DNA of 64,000 nt, taken from DAIDKA01 sp036267975. Lineage in GTDB: Bacteria > Pseudomonadota > Gammaproteobacteria > Steroidobacterales > Steroidobacteraceae. This document shows positions 31,619 to 40,043 of this stretch, in pieces. Position 1 is the first letter of the stretch. Every line of letters starts with the position of its first letter. Location of the stretch: contig DATAVA010000001.1 of NCBI GenBank assembly GCA_036267975.1, positions 62,001 to 126,000 on the forward strand, given 5' to 3'. The translations under genes were made by a program, and so were the position numbers. The notes under the pieces are model-generated. The model worked only from the letters and a program-made list of their open reading frames with translations, searched no databases and was not told the origin of the DNA.

Positions 31619-32497
31619 TTACCGCAGCGCGCCGGACTGACGCAGTGCCTGCTCCAGCGGCGCCCGGAACGGCTCCGCCAGATCCGTCAACGGCAGGCGT
31701 AGTCCGGGGCCCATCAAACCCATCCGCGCCAGAGCCCACTTCGCCGGAATGGGATTGGTCTCCAGGAACAAATTCTCATGCAGCGCGGCGATCCCCGCAT
31801 CCAACTGGCGCGCACCCTCCGCATCCCCCTTCACGGCGGCGGCGACCATCGCCGCCATGGCGCGCGGCGCCACGTTGGCGGTCACGGAAATCACACCGCG
31901 GGCACCGGCCAGCACCACGTCGCAGGCCGAGGCATCATCGCCACTGAGGACTGTAAACGCAGCGGGCACCTGCGCCAGTAACTCCCGTACCCGTGATACC
32001 TGCGCCACGGCCTCTTTGACCGCGACCACGCGCGGGAGTTGCGCGATACGCCCGACGGTCGCCGGCAGCATATCCACGGCGGTGCGCGAGGGCACATTGT
32101 AGGCGATGACCGGTACCCTGGATGCGGCAGCCACCGCCGCATAGTGCCGGAACAGCCCCTCCTGTGTGGGCCGGTTATAGGCGGGCGTCACGATCAGCAC
32201 CCCGTCTAACGGCAGCTGCGACACCCGACGCACGCGCTCGACCGTGGCCGCCGTGCTGCTGCTGCCCGCCCCGGCGATGATCTGGATCCGGCCATGGGCC
32301 TGGTCGCAGGCGCGCTGCGTCAGCTGCAGCAGTTCATCGTCCGACAAACTGGCGGACTCCCCGGTGGTTCCGGCCACGACGATGCCGCTGGTGCCATTTT
32401 CGATGTGGAAGTCGATCAGGCGCCCCCAGGCGGAAAAATCGAGTCCGCCATCGGCGTGCATGGGGGTGACTATTGCGACCAGACTGCCTGAAAACAT
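31619..32497 (-). CDS. dapA: 4-hydroxy-tetrahydrodipicolinate synthase
   Basis: DapA condenses pyruvate with aspartate semialdehyde, the first committed step of lysine and meso-diaminopimelate synthesis. The TIM-barrel features are all here: GSLVAIVTPMHADGGLDF, the GTTGES substrate motif, VTPAYNRPTQEGLFRHY, the catalytic Tyr in IAYNVPSRT and the Schiff-base Lys in RVVAVKEA. Length is 292 aa, identical to E. coli. A longer upstream frame exists but lacks homology, so the start is the ATG at 32497. Confidence 0.97.
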   Translation of the reverse strand: MFSGSLVAIVTPMHADGGLDFSAWGRLIDFHIENGTSGIVVAGTTGESASLSDDELLQLTQRACDQAHGRIQIIAGAGSSSTAATVERVRRVSQLPLDGVLIVTPAYNRPTQEGLFRHYAAVAAASRVPVIAYNVPSRTAVDMLPATVGRIAQLPRVVAVKEAVAQVSRVRELLAQVPAAFTVLSGDDASACDVVLAGARGVISVTANVAPRAMAAMVAAAVKGDAEGARQLDAGIAALHENLFLETNPIPAKWALARMGLMGPGLRLPLTDLAEPFRAPLEQALRQSGALR

Positions 32498-32612
32498 TCC
32501 AAAATCTAATCTTGCGGCGCGTGCGCAGAGCGCGCGATGGTACGAGCCACGGGCGGCCTGGGCAAGTTCGGAATTTGAGGACCCCCGGGCGGCATATTGT
32601 CCGGTGCCACCC

Positions 32613-32650
32613 GGCGGCCCGCCGGCGGCGGGCCGCCAAGGTCGCCTTGG
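32613..32650. repeat. Two adjacent perfect hairpins between dapA and gcvR
   Basis: GGCGGCCCGCC (32613-32623) and GGCGGGCCGCC (32627-32637) form an 11-bp stem with a 3-nt loop. CCAAGG (32636-32641) and CCTTGG (32645-32650) form a second stem with a TCG loop, sharing two bases with the first. They occupy the 189-bp divergent gap. No T-run follows on either strand, so simple termination is unlikely. Confidence 0.7.
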
Positions 32651-32686
32651 GCGGGTGCAACCGGTACACTCGGCTCGCTTATTCGC

Positions 32687-33235
32687 ATGACGGCTCCCTC
32701 GAAGATGAAGCAACACCTCGCTGTATCAGCGATCGGCAGCGACCGGACCGGGATGGTCCACGAACTAACGCGGGTGATCACCGAGTGTGGGGGCAATATC
32801 AGCGAGAGCCGGATGGCGAACCTCGGCACCGAGTTCGCCATGCTGCTGCTCGTTTCGGGTAACTGGCACGCGCTGGCGAAGCTCGAAACCGAGCTCAAGC
32901 GCCTGATGGAAACCAGCAATCTGTCCGTGCACCTGCGGCGCACCGAGCCGCGCAGCGCGCGCACCGACATGCTGCCCTACTCGATCGATGTCGTGTGCCT
33001 GGACCAGACCGGCATCGTATCGGGGCTGTCGGGGTTCTTCTCCACCCGCGGCATCGACATTGGCGAAGTGTCCACGCGCAGCTATCCGGCCGCCCATACC
33101 GGCGCACCGATGTTTTCGGTCCAGATGATCATCAATGTACCCAGCCGCATCCATGTGTCACACCTGCGGGAGGAGTTCATGGAGTTCTGCGATTCGCTGA
33201 ATCTGGACGCGATACTCGAGCCGGTGAAGGCTTAA
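32687..33235 (+). CDS. gcvR: Glycine cleavage system regulator-like ACT protein
   Basis: A 182-residue protein with two ACT domains. The first (about 8-80) reads LAVSAIGSDRTGMVHELTRVITECGGNISESRM, and the second (about 95-175) reads YSIDVVCLDQTGIVSGLSGFFSTRGIDIGEV. GcvR in E. coli binds GcvA and glycine to repress gcvTHP. The position between dapA and bcp is the standard gammaproteobacterial one. Whether it regulates glycine cleavage here is inferred from family and synteny. The ATG at 32687 is chosen; another in-frame ATG lies at 32705. Confidence 0.87.
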   Translation: MTAPSKMKQHLAVSAIGSDRTGMVHELTRVITECGGNISESRMANLGTEFAMLLLVSGNWHALAKLETELKRLMETSNLSVHLRRTEPRSARTDMLPYSIDVVCLDQTGIVSGLSGFFSTRGIDIGEVSTRSYPAAHTGAPMFSVQMIINVPSRIHVSHLREEFMEFCDSLNLDAILEPVKA

Positions 33236-33260
33236 TCCCAGCGCCCCCACGGACGATCCC

Positions 33261-33731
33261 ATGCCAAAAGTTGTATTGGACCATAAGGTTCCCGAGTTCA
33301 CGCTGCCCGCCAGCGGCACCCACGAGACCTGGAGCCTGAAGGCGGCGGCGGGGCGCAAACTGGTGCTGTTCTTCTACCCCAAGGACATGACCAGCGGCTG
33401 CACCCTGGAGGCACAGGGCTTTCGCGACCAGGTCGTCGCATTCCGCAAGGCCAATACGGCGATCGTCGGCATCTCGCGCGACAGCCTCGCCTCACATGAG
33501 AAGTTCTGTCTGAAGGAAAAGCTGCCCTATCCACTGTTGTCCGACAGCGATGAGAAGGTCTGCCGCCTGTTCGATGTGATCCAGGAAAAATCGCTGTACG
33601 GCCGCAAGTACATGGGCGTCGAGCGCAGCACTTTCCTGATCGATGCGCAAGGTTACCTGCGGCGTGAATGGCGCAAGGTCAAAGTAAACGGACACGTGGA
33701 GGAAGTACTTGAAGCGGCGAAGTGGCTCTGA
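33261..33731 (+). CDS. bcp: Bcp-type thiol peroxidase (peroxiredoxin)
   Basis: A 156-residue peroxiredoxin that reduces H2O2 and organic peroxides in the cytoplasm using thioredoxin. Markers: VPEFTLPASG, VLFFYPKDMTSGCTLEAQGF with the peroxidatic Cys, and VGISRDSLASHEKFCLKEKL with the conserved downstream Cys region. The usual resolving Cys five residues after the peroxidatic one is replaced (GCTLEAQGF), as in several Bcp proteins. Its 3' end overlaps the PhoH gene by 23 bp. Confidence 0.95.
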   Translation: MPKVVLDHKVPEFTLPASGTHETWSLKAAAGRKLVLFFYPKDMTSGCTLEAQGFRDQVVAFRKANTAIVGISRDSLASHEKFCLKEKLPYPLLSDSDEKVCRLFDVIQEKSLYGRKYMGVERSTFLIDAQGYLRREWRKVKVNGHVEEVLEAAKWL

Positions 33732-35190
33732 CCAGCAACCCCCCGATGGATCCGGCACCGCTGTGACGGGAACAGCGGGTGCGGAACGCGCCACGCGGCG
33801 CCTGTTCGTTCTGGATACCAATGTGCTGATGCACGATCCGACCTCGATATTCCGTTTCGAGGAGCACGATATATATCTGCCCATGGTCGTGCTCGAGGAA
33901 CTCGACGCCAACAAGAAGGGGCTCTCCGAAGCTTCGCGCAACGTCCGCCAGGCCAGCCGGTTCCTGGACGAGATGATTCGCGATGCGACCAAGGAGCAGA
34001 TCGATCAGGGGCTGCCGTTGCCCGCCGGGTATTCGGGCAACCACGGCAAGAAGGTCTCCACCGGCCGGCTGTACTTCCAGACTCGCCCGCTGGGCGGGGC
34101 CACGCTGCCGGAAATACTGCCGGGGCATGGCGCGGACAACGCCATTCTCGCGCAGACCCTGCAGCTGCAGCGTGAGGCGCCGGCGGCACGCGTCACGCTC
34201 GTCTCCAAGGACATCAACCTGCGCATCAAGGGCGCGGTCCTCGGCGTGCATGTCGAGGACTACAACAGCGACAAGACCCTGGAGGACTCGGATGTCCTCT
34301 ACTCGGGCATGGCCGCACTGCCTGCGGATTTCTGGGAGCAGCACGGCAAGGATATGCGCTCCTGGAAGGAAACCGAGCGTACTTTCTACGAGGTGAGCGG
34401 ACCTGCCGTGCATGAGTGGTTGCCCAATCTGGGTGTCTACGAAGACGCCGATCACGGCATCGAAGGCATCGTGCGCACGGTCGCGGGCGACACGGCGACC
34501 CTGGAGCTGACCCGCGACTTTCGCAGTGACCGGCACAATATCTGGGGCGTGACGGCACGCAATCGCGAGCAGAACTTTGCCCTCAATCTGCTCATGGACC
34601 CGCAGATCGACCTGGTCACGCTGCTGGGACCGGCGGGTACCGGCAAGACCTTGCTGGCACTCGCGGCGGGCCTGGTCCAGACGCTGGAGGCGAACCGCTT
34701 CATCGAAATCATCATGACCCGGGTCACGATTCCGCTTGGCGAAGACATCGGGTTCCTGCCGGGTACGGAGGAAGAAAAAATGGAGCCGTGGATGGGCGCC
34801 CTCATGGACAACCTCGAGGTGCTGACCCAAAGCCAGGAAGGCGGCAACTGGGGTCGCGCCGCGACCAATGATCTGCTGCGCAACCGCATCAAGATCCGCT
34901 CGCTGAATTTCATGCGCGGGCGCACCTTTCTGAATCGATTCATCATCCTGGACGAGGCGCAGAATCTGACCCCGAAGCAGATGAAAGCGCTGATCACGCG
35001 TGCGGGCCCCGGCACCAAGATCGCCTGCTTGGGCAATGTGGCCCAGATCGACACCCCCTACCTGACCGAGACCACCTCAGGCATCACCTATGCCGTGAAC
35101 CGGTTCCGGGGCTGGGCGCATTCCGGCCATGTCACCCTGGTGCGCGGTGAGCGTTCACGCCTGGCGGACTTTGCCTCGGACGCGTTGTAG
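33709..35190 (+). CDS. PIN-PhoH ATPase (PhoH2/YlaK-like)
   Basis: A two-domain protein of 493 residues. The N-terminal PIN ribonuclease domain (about 32-180) contains LFVLDTNVLMHDPTSIF, the acidic VVLEELDANKKGLSE and VTLVSKDINLRIKA-type residues. The C-terminal PhoH ATPase has Walker A LGPAGTGKTLLALAAG, IPLGEDIGFLPGTEEEKM-type loop and Walker B FIILDEAQNLTPKQMKALIT. Related PhoH2 proteins are RNA helicase/RNases. Start is TTG at 33709 behind GGAGGA, inside the bcp 3' end; this gives a Gly/Pro-rich leader before the PIN domain, so a later GTG is an alternative. Confidence 0.93.
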   Translation: MKRRSGSDQQPPDGSGTAVTGTAGAERATRRLFVLDTNVLMHDPTSIFRFEEHDIYLPMVVLEELDANKKGLSEASRNVRQASRFLDEMIRDATKEQIDQGLPLPAGYSGNHGKKVSTGRLYFQTRPLGGATLPEILPGHGADNAILAQTLQLQREAPAARVTLVSKDINLRIKGAVLGVHVEDYNSDKTLEDSDVLYSGMAALPADFWEQHGKDMRSWKETERTFYEVSGPAVHEWLPNLGVYEDADHGIEGIVRTVAGDTATLELTRDFRSDRHNIWGVTARNREQNFALNLLMDPQIDLVTLLGPAGTGKTLLALAAGLVQTLEANRFIEIIMTRVTIPLGEDIGFLPGTEEEKMEPWMGALMDNLEVLTQSQEGGNWGRAATNDLLRNRIKIRSLNFMRGRTFLNRFIILDEAQNLTPKQMKALITRAGPGTKIACLGNVAQIDTPYLTETTSGITYAVNRFRGWAHSGHVTLVRGERSRLADFASDAL

Positions 35191-35326
35191 GATGGCCAGC
35201 CCCACACCGAGGCTGTTGTAGACCTTTTGGTGCGGGGCGCGTTATGGGAGCTTTGGCGCCGGTCCGGTGAGGATTGTTTACGCCATTGACTGCAACTCCG
35301 GAGTGTCGACCGTTGTCACAGATCCT

Positions 35327-36835
35327 ATGCAAATAATTAGAAAAATCAGCGTTGTTGCCGTCGCTGCCCTCTTCAGCGGTTTTGCGAGCTACGCGACCGC
35401 CCAGTCCAACTCGGACCTGCCGGACATCGGCAGTCCAGCCGGGACCATCGCCAACCTCGACGATGAGTACCAGATCGGACGCATGGTCATTCGCGAATTC
35501 CGCGACCAGAACGAGATCGTCGAGGACCCGGAGGTCGCCGACTACATCCAGACCCTGGGACTGAAACTGTCCTCCCAGGCGCCGGATTCGAGCCGGATAT
35601 TCCATTACTTGGTGTTGCGCGAGGCTGACATCAACGCGGAGGCCCTCCCCGGCGCCTTCATCGTCGTCAATTACGGCACGATCATCGCCGCCGACGATGA
35701 GTCGGAACTGGCGGGCGTGCTGGCGCACGAAACGGCCCACGTCACCCAGCGCCACCTGGTTCGCAGCGCGCTGGCCTCGACCCACCAGAGCCTCGAGACC
35801 GTCGCCGCCATCCTCGGAGCGATTGCACTGGGCGCACTCGGCGGTGGAACGGCGGCGGTCGAGGGCGGCATCATGGCCGCGGAAGGCATGGGCGAGCAGA
35901 TGCAGATCAATTTCACCCGCGACCAGGAATACGAGGCCGATCGCGTCGGCATGACCTATCTTGCACATGCCGGCTTCGATCCGCTGGGAATGCCGAACTT
36001 CTTCGAGGCCTTCTACCGCCGCTACGGCTACAGCGAATCGCACATTCCGCGCATGCTGGTGGATCACCCGGTCACCAGCGAACGTATCGCCGAGGCGCGT
36101 AACCGCGCCGCGCAGATGGAACGACCGAAGCATATCGAGGACAGCGTTAACTTCGGGTTGGTGAAGGAGCGCCTGCGGGTGCTCATGGCAACCGAAGACT
36201 TCGATCTGCGTGGCTACTATGCCGCCCGGGTCAACACGCCGGAACCGACCCTGGCGGCGCAGTACGGGCAGGCCCTGGCGTTCGTACAGCGCAATCATCC
36301 CGCGGATGCCATTCCCATTCTGCAGCCGCTGGTGAATGCCCATCAGGGTGTGATCATGCTGCACACGCTGCTGGCGCAGGCCCAGATTGCCGCCGGCCAG
36401 GTGCCGGAGGGCCTCGCCACCTTCGCGCGCGCCCTGGCGCTGTTCCCGCGCAATACCCCCCTGACGGTGCGCTATGCCGAAGCGCTCATCGCCGCCAACC
36501 AACCCGCGAAGGCCCATCAGCTACTGCTGGACCTCTTCAACAACGAGCCAGCGACGCCGCCGGAAGTGCGCCTGACGGCGCTCGCCGCAAGCAGCGCGGG
36601 CGATGCCGGCGATGCCTATTACTACATGGGCGAATACAACATCGAGAATGGCCAGTTTCAGCTCGCGACCCAGCAGCTGGAACTGGCACTGGCCTCCCCG
36701 AACCTCACCGTCGTACAACGTAAGCGTTACCAGGCGCGCCTCAAGGAGGTCCGGGACGCCATTCTCGAGGATCGGCGCGCCCACGGCGGCCGCTCACCGA
36801 ACACGGGCGACAACGGCGGAGCCGACGGCGGCTAA
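35327..36835 (+). CDS. bepA: M48 metalloprotease with TPR tail (BepA/YfgC-like)
   Basis: A periplasmic zinc protease and chaperone that assists outer-membrane assembly (LptD and Bam quality control). A signal peptide (MQIIRKISVVAVAALFSGFA, cleavage near ATAQ) is followed by the M48 domain with zinc motif LAHETAHVTQRH and the third ligand Glu in FTRDQEYEADRVGM. The C-terminal half has TPR-like repeats (FVQRNHPADAIPILQPLVNA, ALALFPRNTPLTVRYAEAL). Length 502 aa matches BepA (487). I choose the ATG at 35327 because it directly starts a signal peptide; an upstream GTG at 35267 is possible. The preceding 136 bp show no further gene. Confidence 0.92.
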   Translation: MQIIRKISVVAVAALFSGFASYATAQSNSDLPDIGSPAGTIANLDDEYQIGRMVIREFRDQNEIVEDPEVADYIQTLGLKLSSQAPDSSRIFHYLVLREADINAEALPGAFIVVNYGTIIAADDESELAGVLAHETAHVTQRHLVRSALASTHQSLETVAAILGAIALGALGGGTAAVEGGIMAAEGMGEQMQINFTRDQEYEADRVGMTYLAHAGFDPLGMPNFFEAFYRRYGYSESHIPRMLVDHPVTSERIAEARNRAAQMERPKHIEDSVNFGLVKERLRVLMATEDFDLRGYYAARVNTPEPTLAAQYGQALAFVQRNHPADAIPILQPLVNAHQGVIMLHTLLAQAQIAAGQVPEGLATFARALALFPRNTPLTVRYAEALIAANQPAKAHQLLLDLFNNEPATPPEVRLTALAASSAGDAGDAYYYMGEYNIENGQFQLATQQLELALASPNLTVVQRKRYQARLKEVRDAILEDRRAHGGRSPNTGDNGGADGG

Positions 36836-36905
36836 TTAATACCGGCACTGAGCCGCCCGGTGGCGCTTGCTACACTACCGGCAGATTTACTTAGCGCCAG
36901 TTTCC

Positions 36906-37691
36906 ATGCAAATCAACTTTCGGCCGATCACCCTATGCAGCGTGCTATCCCTGCTCACTGTGCTGACAGCCTGTGCGACCCTCCCCGCCGGTGCGACCAA
37001 GGATCCGCGTGATCCGCTCGAGCGCATCAATCGCACGACCTTCAAATTCGACGATGCGCTGGCCCACAAGGTAGCGCTGCCCATCGCCCGCGGATACCAG
37101 CGGGTGACGCCGAAACCGATACGCCAGGGCATTGCCAATGTGTTCGAGAACGCCCATACGCCCGTGGTCATGGTCAACGATCTGCTGCAAGCCAAATTCA
37201 GCGCGTTCGGCCTGGAAACCTCGCGACTGCTGCTGAACACCACGCTGGGCCTAGGCGGCCTGCTTGATCCGGCCACGCACTTCGGTCTGCCGAAGGAGGA
37301 CAACGACTTCGGCCGCACTCTCGGAACCTGGGGTATACATCCGGGTCCGTACCTGGTGCTGCCACTGCTCGGACCTTCGGACTTTCGTGATGGCATTGCG
37401 AAACTCGTGGATCAATTCGCCGAACCGCAGAATTATATTGGCAACAAGCGGGTGCTGTACGCCTTATACCCCGTGGAAATCGTGAACACCTTCTCCGAGT
37501 CGCTGCTTCCAACCTACCAGCTTCTGGATCAGCAGAATGCATTTGACCGGTACGCCTTTGCTCGCAACGCGTACCTGCAGCAGCGCAACTTCCTGATCCA
37601 TGGCAACAACGGCACCAAGGTCGACCAGGAGGAATTGGATCTGGAGAAATCACTGCAGGACGATTCGGCACCGGCACCGCCCGCAAAATAG
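36906..37691 (+). CDS. mlaA: MlaA (VacJ) outer-membrane lipoprotein
   Basis: MlaA forms the outer-membrane ring that removes phospholipids from the outer leaflet and passes them to MlaC. The lipobox LLTVLTAC is at about residue 25. The family body begins DPRDPLERINRTTFKFDDAL and continues with GIANVFENAHTPVVMVNDLLQ, LGLGGLLDPATHFGL, DFGRTLGTWGIHPGPYLVLP and LGPSDFRDGIA. Length is 261 aa. It converges with mlaB, the two stop codons being adjacent, so all Mla parts lie in one locus though on opposite strands. A TACACT box lies about 25 nt upstream. Confidence 0.96.
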   Translation: MQINFRPITLCSVLSLLTVLTACATLPAGATKDPRDPLERINRTTFKFDDALAHKVALPIARGYQRVTPKPIRQGIANVFENAHTPVVMVNDLLQAKFSAFGLETSRLLLNTTLGLGGLLDPATHFGLPKEDNDFGRTLGTWGIHPGPYLVLPLLGPSDFRDGIAKLVDQFAEPQNYIGNKRVLYALYPVEIVNTFSESLLPTYQLLDQQNAFDRYAFARNAYLQQRNFLIHGNNGTKVDQEELDLEKSLQDDSAPAPPAK

Positions 37692-38009
37692 TCAGGCGAC
37701 CGCGTCCGCCAGTACTTCCGACACCTCACTGAGGTGAGCGATGGCGCTGATCTGCGCCGGAAGATTGGCGAACTTCAGATGGCGCCCATGCAGGTGCGCC
37801 CAGCGCCGCCACTCAATCAGCACGGCCAGCCCGGCGCTGTCGGCATGCGGAACTGTCGCACAATCCACGACGATCGTCGCGCTGCCATCGCTCTCGAAAC
37901 AGGCAACGCCGGCTTCACAGACGCGCCGCGCGGTCTCAAACGTCATCGCCGAAGTGACCGTGACGCAGCCCGGCGATGCGACGGCGACCTGCGGAGCGAT
38001 CTGGCTCAA
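37692..38009 (-). CDS. mlaB: MlaB STAS-domain subunit
   Basis: A cytoplasmic 105-residue STAS protein that binds MlaF and is needed for transporter stability and activity. STAS features: VTVTSAMTFETARRVCEAG, the strand ATIVVDCATVPHADSAGLAVLIEW with the conserved Ser/Thr site in HADSAG, and LKFANLPAQISAIAHLSEV. It starts at a TTG 5 nt after the mlaC stop; no ATG is available before the domain, which supports the rare start. Confidence 0.88.
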   Translation of the reverse strand: MSQIAPQVAVASPGCVTVTSAMTFETARRVCEAGVACFESDGSATIVVDCATVPHADSAGLAVLIEWRRWAHLHGRHLKFANLPAQISAIAHLSEVSEVLADAVA

Positions 38010-38014
38010 TGCGG

Positions 38015-38701
38015 TTACTTCGCGTCCGGCAGACCGGCGGGACGCGCGCCGGATTCAAGCCGGCTGATGACCGCCTCGAGTCCTTTCTGATCGATCTGTG
38101 CCGCAAAGTCATCCCGGAAGCTCTTCACATAGCTGATGCCTTCGATCTTGACATCCCAGGCCTTCCAGCCCATGGGTGTCTTGTGCAGCACGTAAATGAC
38201 CGGCACTGTCGTGCCGTTGTCACGCGTAATCGTGGTGCTGACGCTGGCCTGGTCGGCCCCGGGATCGACCCGGCCCGGCTGCACCTTCAACTTGTTGGCC
38301 GTGAAGTTGACCAGTGCATTGCCATAGTTCTGCAACATCGAATCCTGGAAGGCCGTGATGAAGCGCATGCGCTGATCTTCGGTGGCGGTGCGCCAATACT
38401 TGCCCAGAACCAGCTGCGCGGCGTAGCGGGTGTCGAAGTACGGCAACAGGTATTTGTCGGCCAGTGCGCGCACATTTTTTGGATTGTTGACGTACGCGGC
38501 GCGATTGGCATCCAACTCCTTGAGAATGCCGGATGCGACATCCTGGATCAGCTGCGTGGGATCTTGAGTATTGATGGCCGCGCTGGCGGCAGGCGCAGGG
38601 GCCGCGGGTGCCGCATGGACCGCCGTCATGCCGCCGAAGCCCGACAGCATGAGCAGTCCGAGTGCACCGAGCGTGCTCTTCAGATGCGGATTCGCTTTCA
38701 C
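38015..38701 (-). CDS. mlaC: MlaC periplasmic phospholipid-binding protein
   Basis: MlaC ferries phospholipids between MlaA in the outer membrane and MlaFEDB in the inner membrane. The 228-residue product has a signal peptide ending AVHA-A, an Ala/Pro-rich spacer, and the family segments YVNNPKNVRALADKYLLPYFD, GKYWRTATEDQRMRFITAFQ and YVLHKTPMGWKAWDVKIEGISYV (lipid-pocket sheet). Start is GTG at 38701, overlapping the mlaD stop by GTGA. Confidence 0.95.
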   Translation of the reverse strand: MKANPHLKSTLGALGLLMLSGFGGMTAVHAAPAAPAPAASAAINTQDPTQLIQDVASGILKELDANRAAYVNNPKNVRALADKYLLPYFDTRYAAQLVLGKYWRTATEDQRMRFITAFQDSMLQNYGNALVNFTANKLKVQPGRVDPGADQASVSTTITRDNGTTVPVIYVLHKTPMGWKAWDVKIEGISYVKSFRDDFAAQIDQKGLEAVISRLESGARPAGLPDAK

Positions 38702-39240
38702 TTTGAGGTCCCCTTTTTCGGCGCCGATGAGCCACTGTCGCCAGCCGGAGCGCTGGAGTCGCCGGCATCCGACCCCTTGCTGGCCTGGCCTGAAAAGAAC
38801 TTGTTGATGAGGTTCTCCAACACCAGCGCCGACTGGGTCAGGGTAATTTGACTCCCCTCCTTCAGGAAGGTTTCCGATCCACCCGCGCCAATGCCCACGT
38901 ACTTGCCGCCGAGCAGACCCTGGGTCTGGATGCTGGCATCACTGTCGTCCGGGATTTTGTTGTACTGCGGATCGATGCGCATCTTTACGACCGCCTTGTA
39001 GGTATTCCAGTCGATGCGCACGCTTTCAACCTCACCGAGATTGACGCCGGCCATCGACACCGGGGAGCCGACCTTCAGGTCGCCCACGTTGTCGAATGCG
39101 GCAGTGATACGATATCCGGCCTTTGTGTGCGCCAGCTTCAGTCCGCTGGAAGGCAGCTGGGTCGTCAGGAACAGCAGGGAGACGAAGCCCAGGATGACGA
39201 ACAGTCCCGTGCCAATTTCAATTCCGCGATTCGGGCGCAT
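38698..39240 (-). CDS. mlaD: MlaD MCE-domain substrate-binding subunit
   Basis: MlaD is anchored by one N-terminal helix (GIEIGTGLFVILGFVSLLFLTT) and forms a hexameric periplasmic ring on MlaFEB. The MCE domain reads YRITAAFDNVGDLKVGSPVSMAGVNLGEVESV and ends in GLLGGKYVGIGAGGS. The C-terminal Ser/Gly-rich tail (from ASKGSDAG) is disordered. Length 180 aa matches E. coli MlaD (183). It follows mlaE by 35 nt. Confidence 0.96.
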   Translation of the reverse strand: MRPNRGIEIGTGLFVILGFVSLLFLTTQLPSSGLKLAHTKAGYRITAAFDNVGDLKVGSPVSMAGVNLGEVESVRIDWNTYKAVVKMRIDPQYNKIPDDSDASIQTQGLLGGKYVGIGAGGSETFLKEGSQITLTQSALVLENLINKFFSGQASKGSDAGDSSAPAGDSGSSAPKKGTSK

Positions 39241-39275
39241 GTAATTCCTCGATCAATGCATTGCCGCCGCGACGC

Positions 39276-40043
39276 TCAGATGAACGCCGCAGTCAGCATG
39301 TAATCCAGTAACAGGATCAGTACGGAAGAGGCAACCACGGTACGGGTCGTCGCCAGGCCCACCCCTTCGGCGGTCGGCTCCGAGTGATACCCTTCGTATA
39401 CGGCAATCAGGCTGCAGATGAAACCAAATACCACACTCTTGACGATGCCTTCCTTGACATCGTGCAGGCTCACCGCACTTTGCATCTGCGACCAGAACGA
39501 ACCATTGTCGATACCCAGCATCTGCACGCCGACCAGGTGGGCGCCGAACAGGCCGACGACATCGTAGACGCCGGTCAGCAGCGGCATCGAAATCAATCCG
39601 CCCAGGAAGCGCGGCGCGACCACGTAGCGCAGGGGATCCACGGCCATCATCTGCATCGCCGTGAGCTGATCGGTGGCGCGCATCAGGCCGATCTCTGACG
39701 TGAGCGCCGTGCCGGCGCGGCCGGCGAACAGCAGCGCCGTCAGCACCGGCCCGAGTTCCTTGAGCAGCGCGAGGGCAGCGGCAAAGCCGAGCGCGTCCTC
39801 GGAACCAAAGCGCTGCAGCAGATTGAAGCCCAGCAATGCGAGCACCATCCCGGTAAACAGCCCCGAGAGCATGATGATCACCAGCGAGCGACCGCCGGCA
39901 TTGTAGATCTGGTTGATGACCAGACTCGGCCGGGCCAGCACCCGCCCGCACTGCACCCCCATTTCAGCGAAGAAAATCGCGATCCGGCCGATGTGCGCCA
40001 CGGAGCGCAGGATCATGCCATCACCGGCCACGGCCGCGGTCAT
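39276..40043 (-). CDS. mlaE: MlaE ABC-transporter permease
   Basis: The 255-residue inner-membrane permease of the Mla lipid transporter, with about five or six membrane segments. Conserved stretches are SLVIIMLSGLFTGMVLAL, LLKELGPVLTALLFAGRAGTALTSEIG, LRYVVAPRFLGGLISMPLLT and the C-terminal GVGLATTRTVVASSVLILLLDY. The ATG overlaps the mlaF stop by ATGA. Operon order F-E-D-C-B is as in other gammaproteobacteria. Confidence 0.96.
   Translation of the reverse strand: MTAAVAGDGMILRSVAHIGRIAIFFAEMGVQCGRVLARPSLVINQIYNAGGRSLVIIMLSGLFTGMVLALLGFNLLQRFGSEDALGFAAALALLKELGPVLTALLFAGRAGTALTSEIGLMRATDQLTAMQMMAVDPLRYVVAPRFLGGLISMPLLTGVYDVVGLFGAHLVGVQMLGIDNGSFWSQMQSAVSLHDVKEGIVKSVVFGFICSLIAVYEGYHSEPTAEGVGLATTRTVVASSVLILLLDYMLTAAFI

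Noticed and set aside
35191..35232. CCCCACACC...GGTGCGGGG pairing after the PhoH gene as a terminator
   Set aside because: The loop is about 20 nt, the stem has a mismatch and no T-run follows it.
35132..36517. A 461-residue minus-strand frame opposite bepA
   Set aside because: Antisense shadow; bepA shows the zinc motif, signal peptide and TPR repeats on the plus strand.
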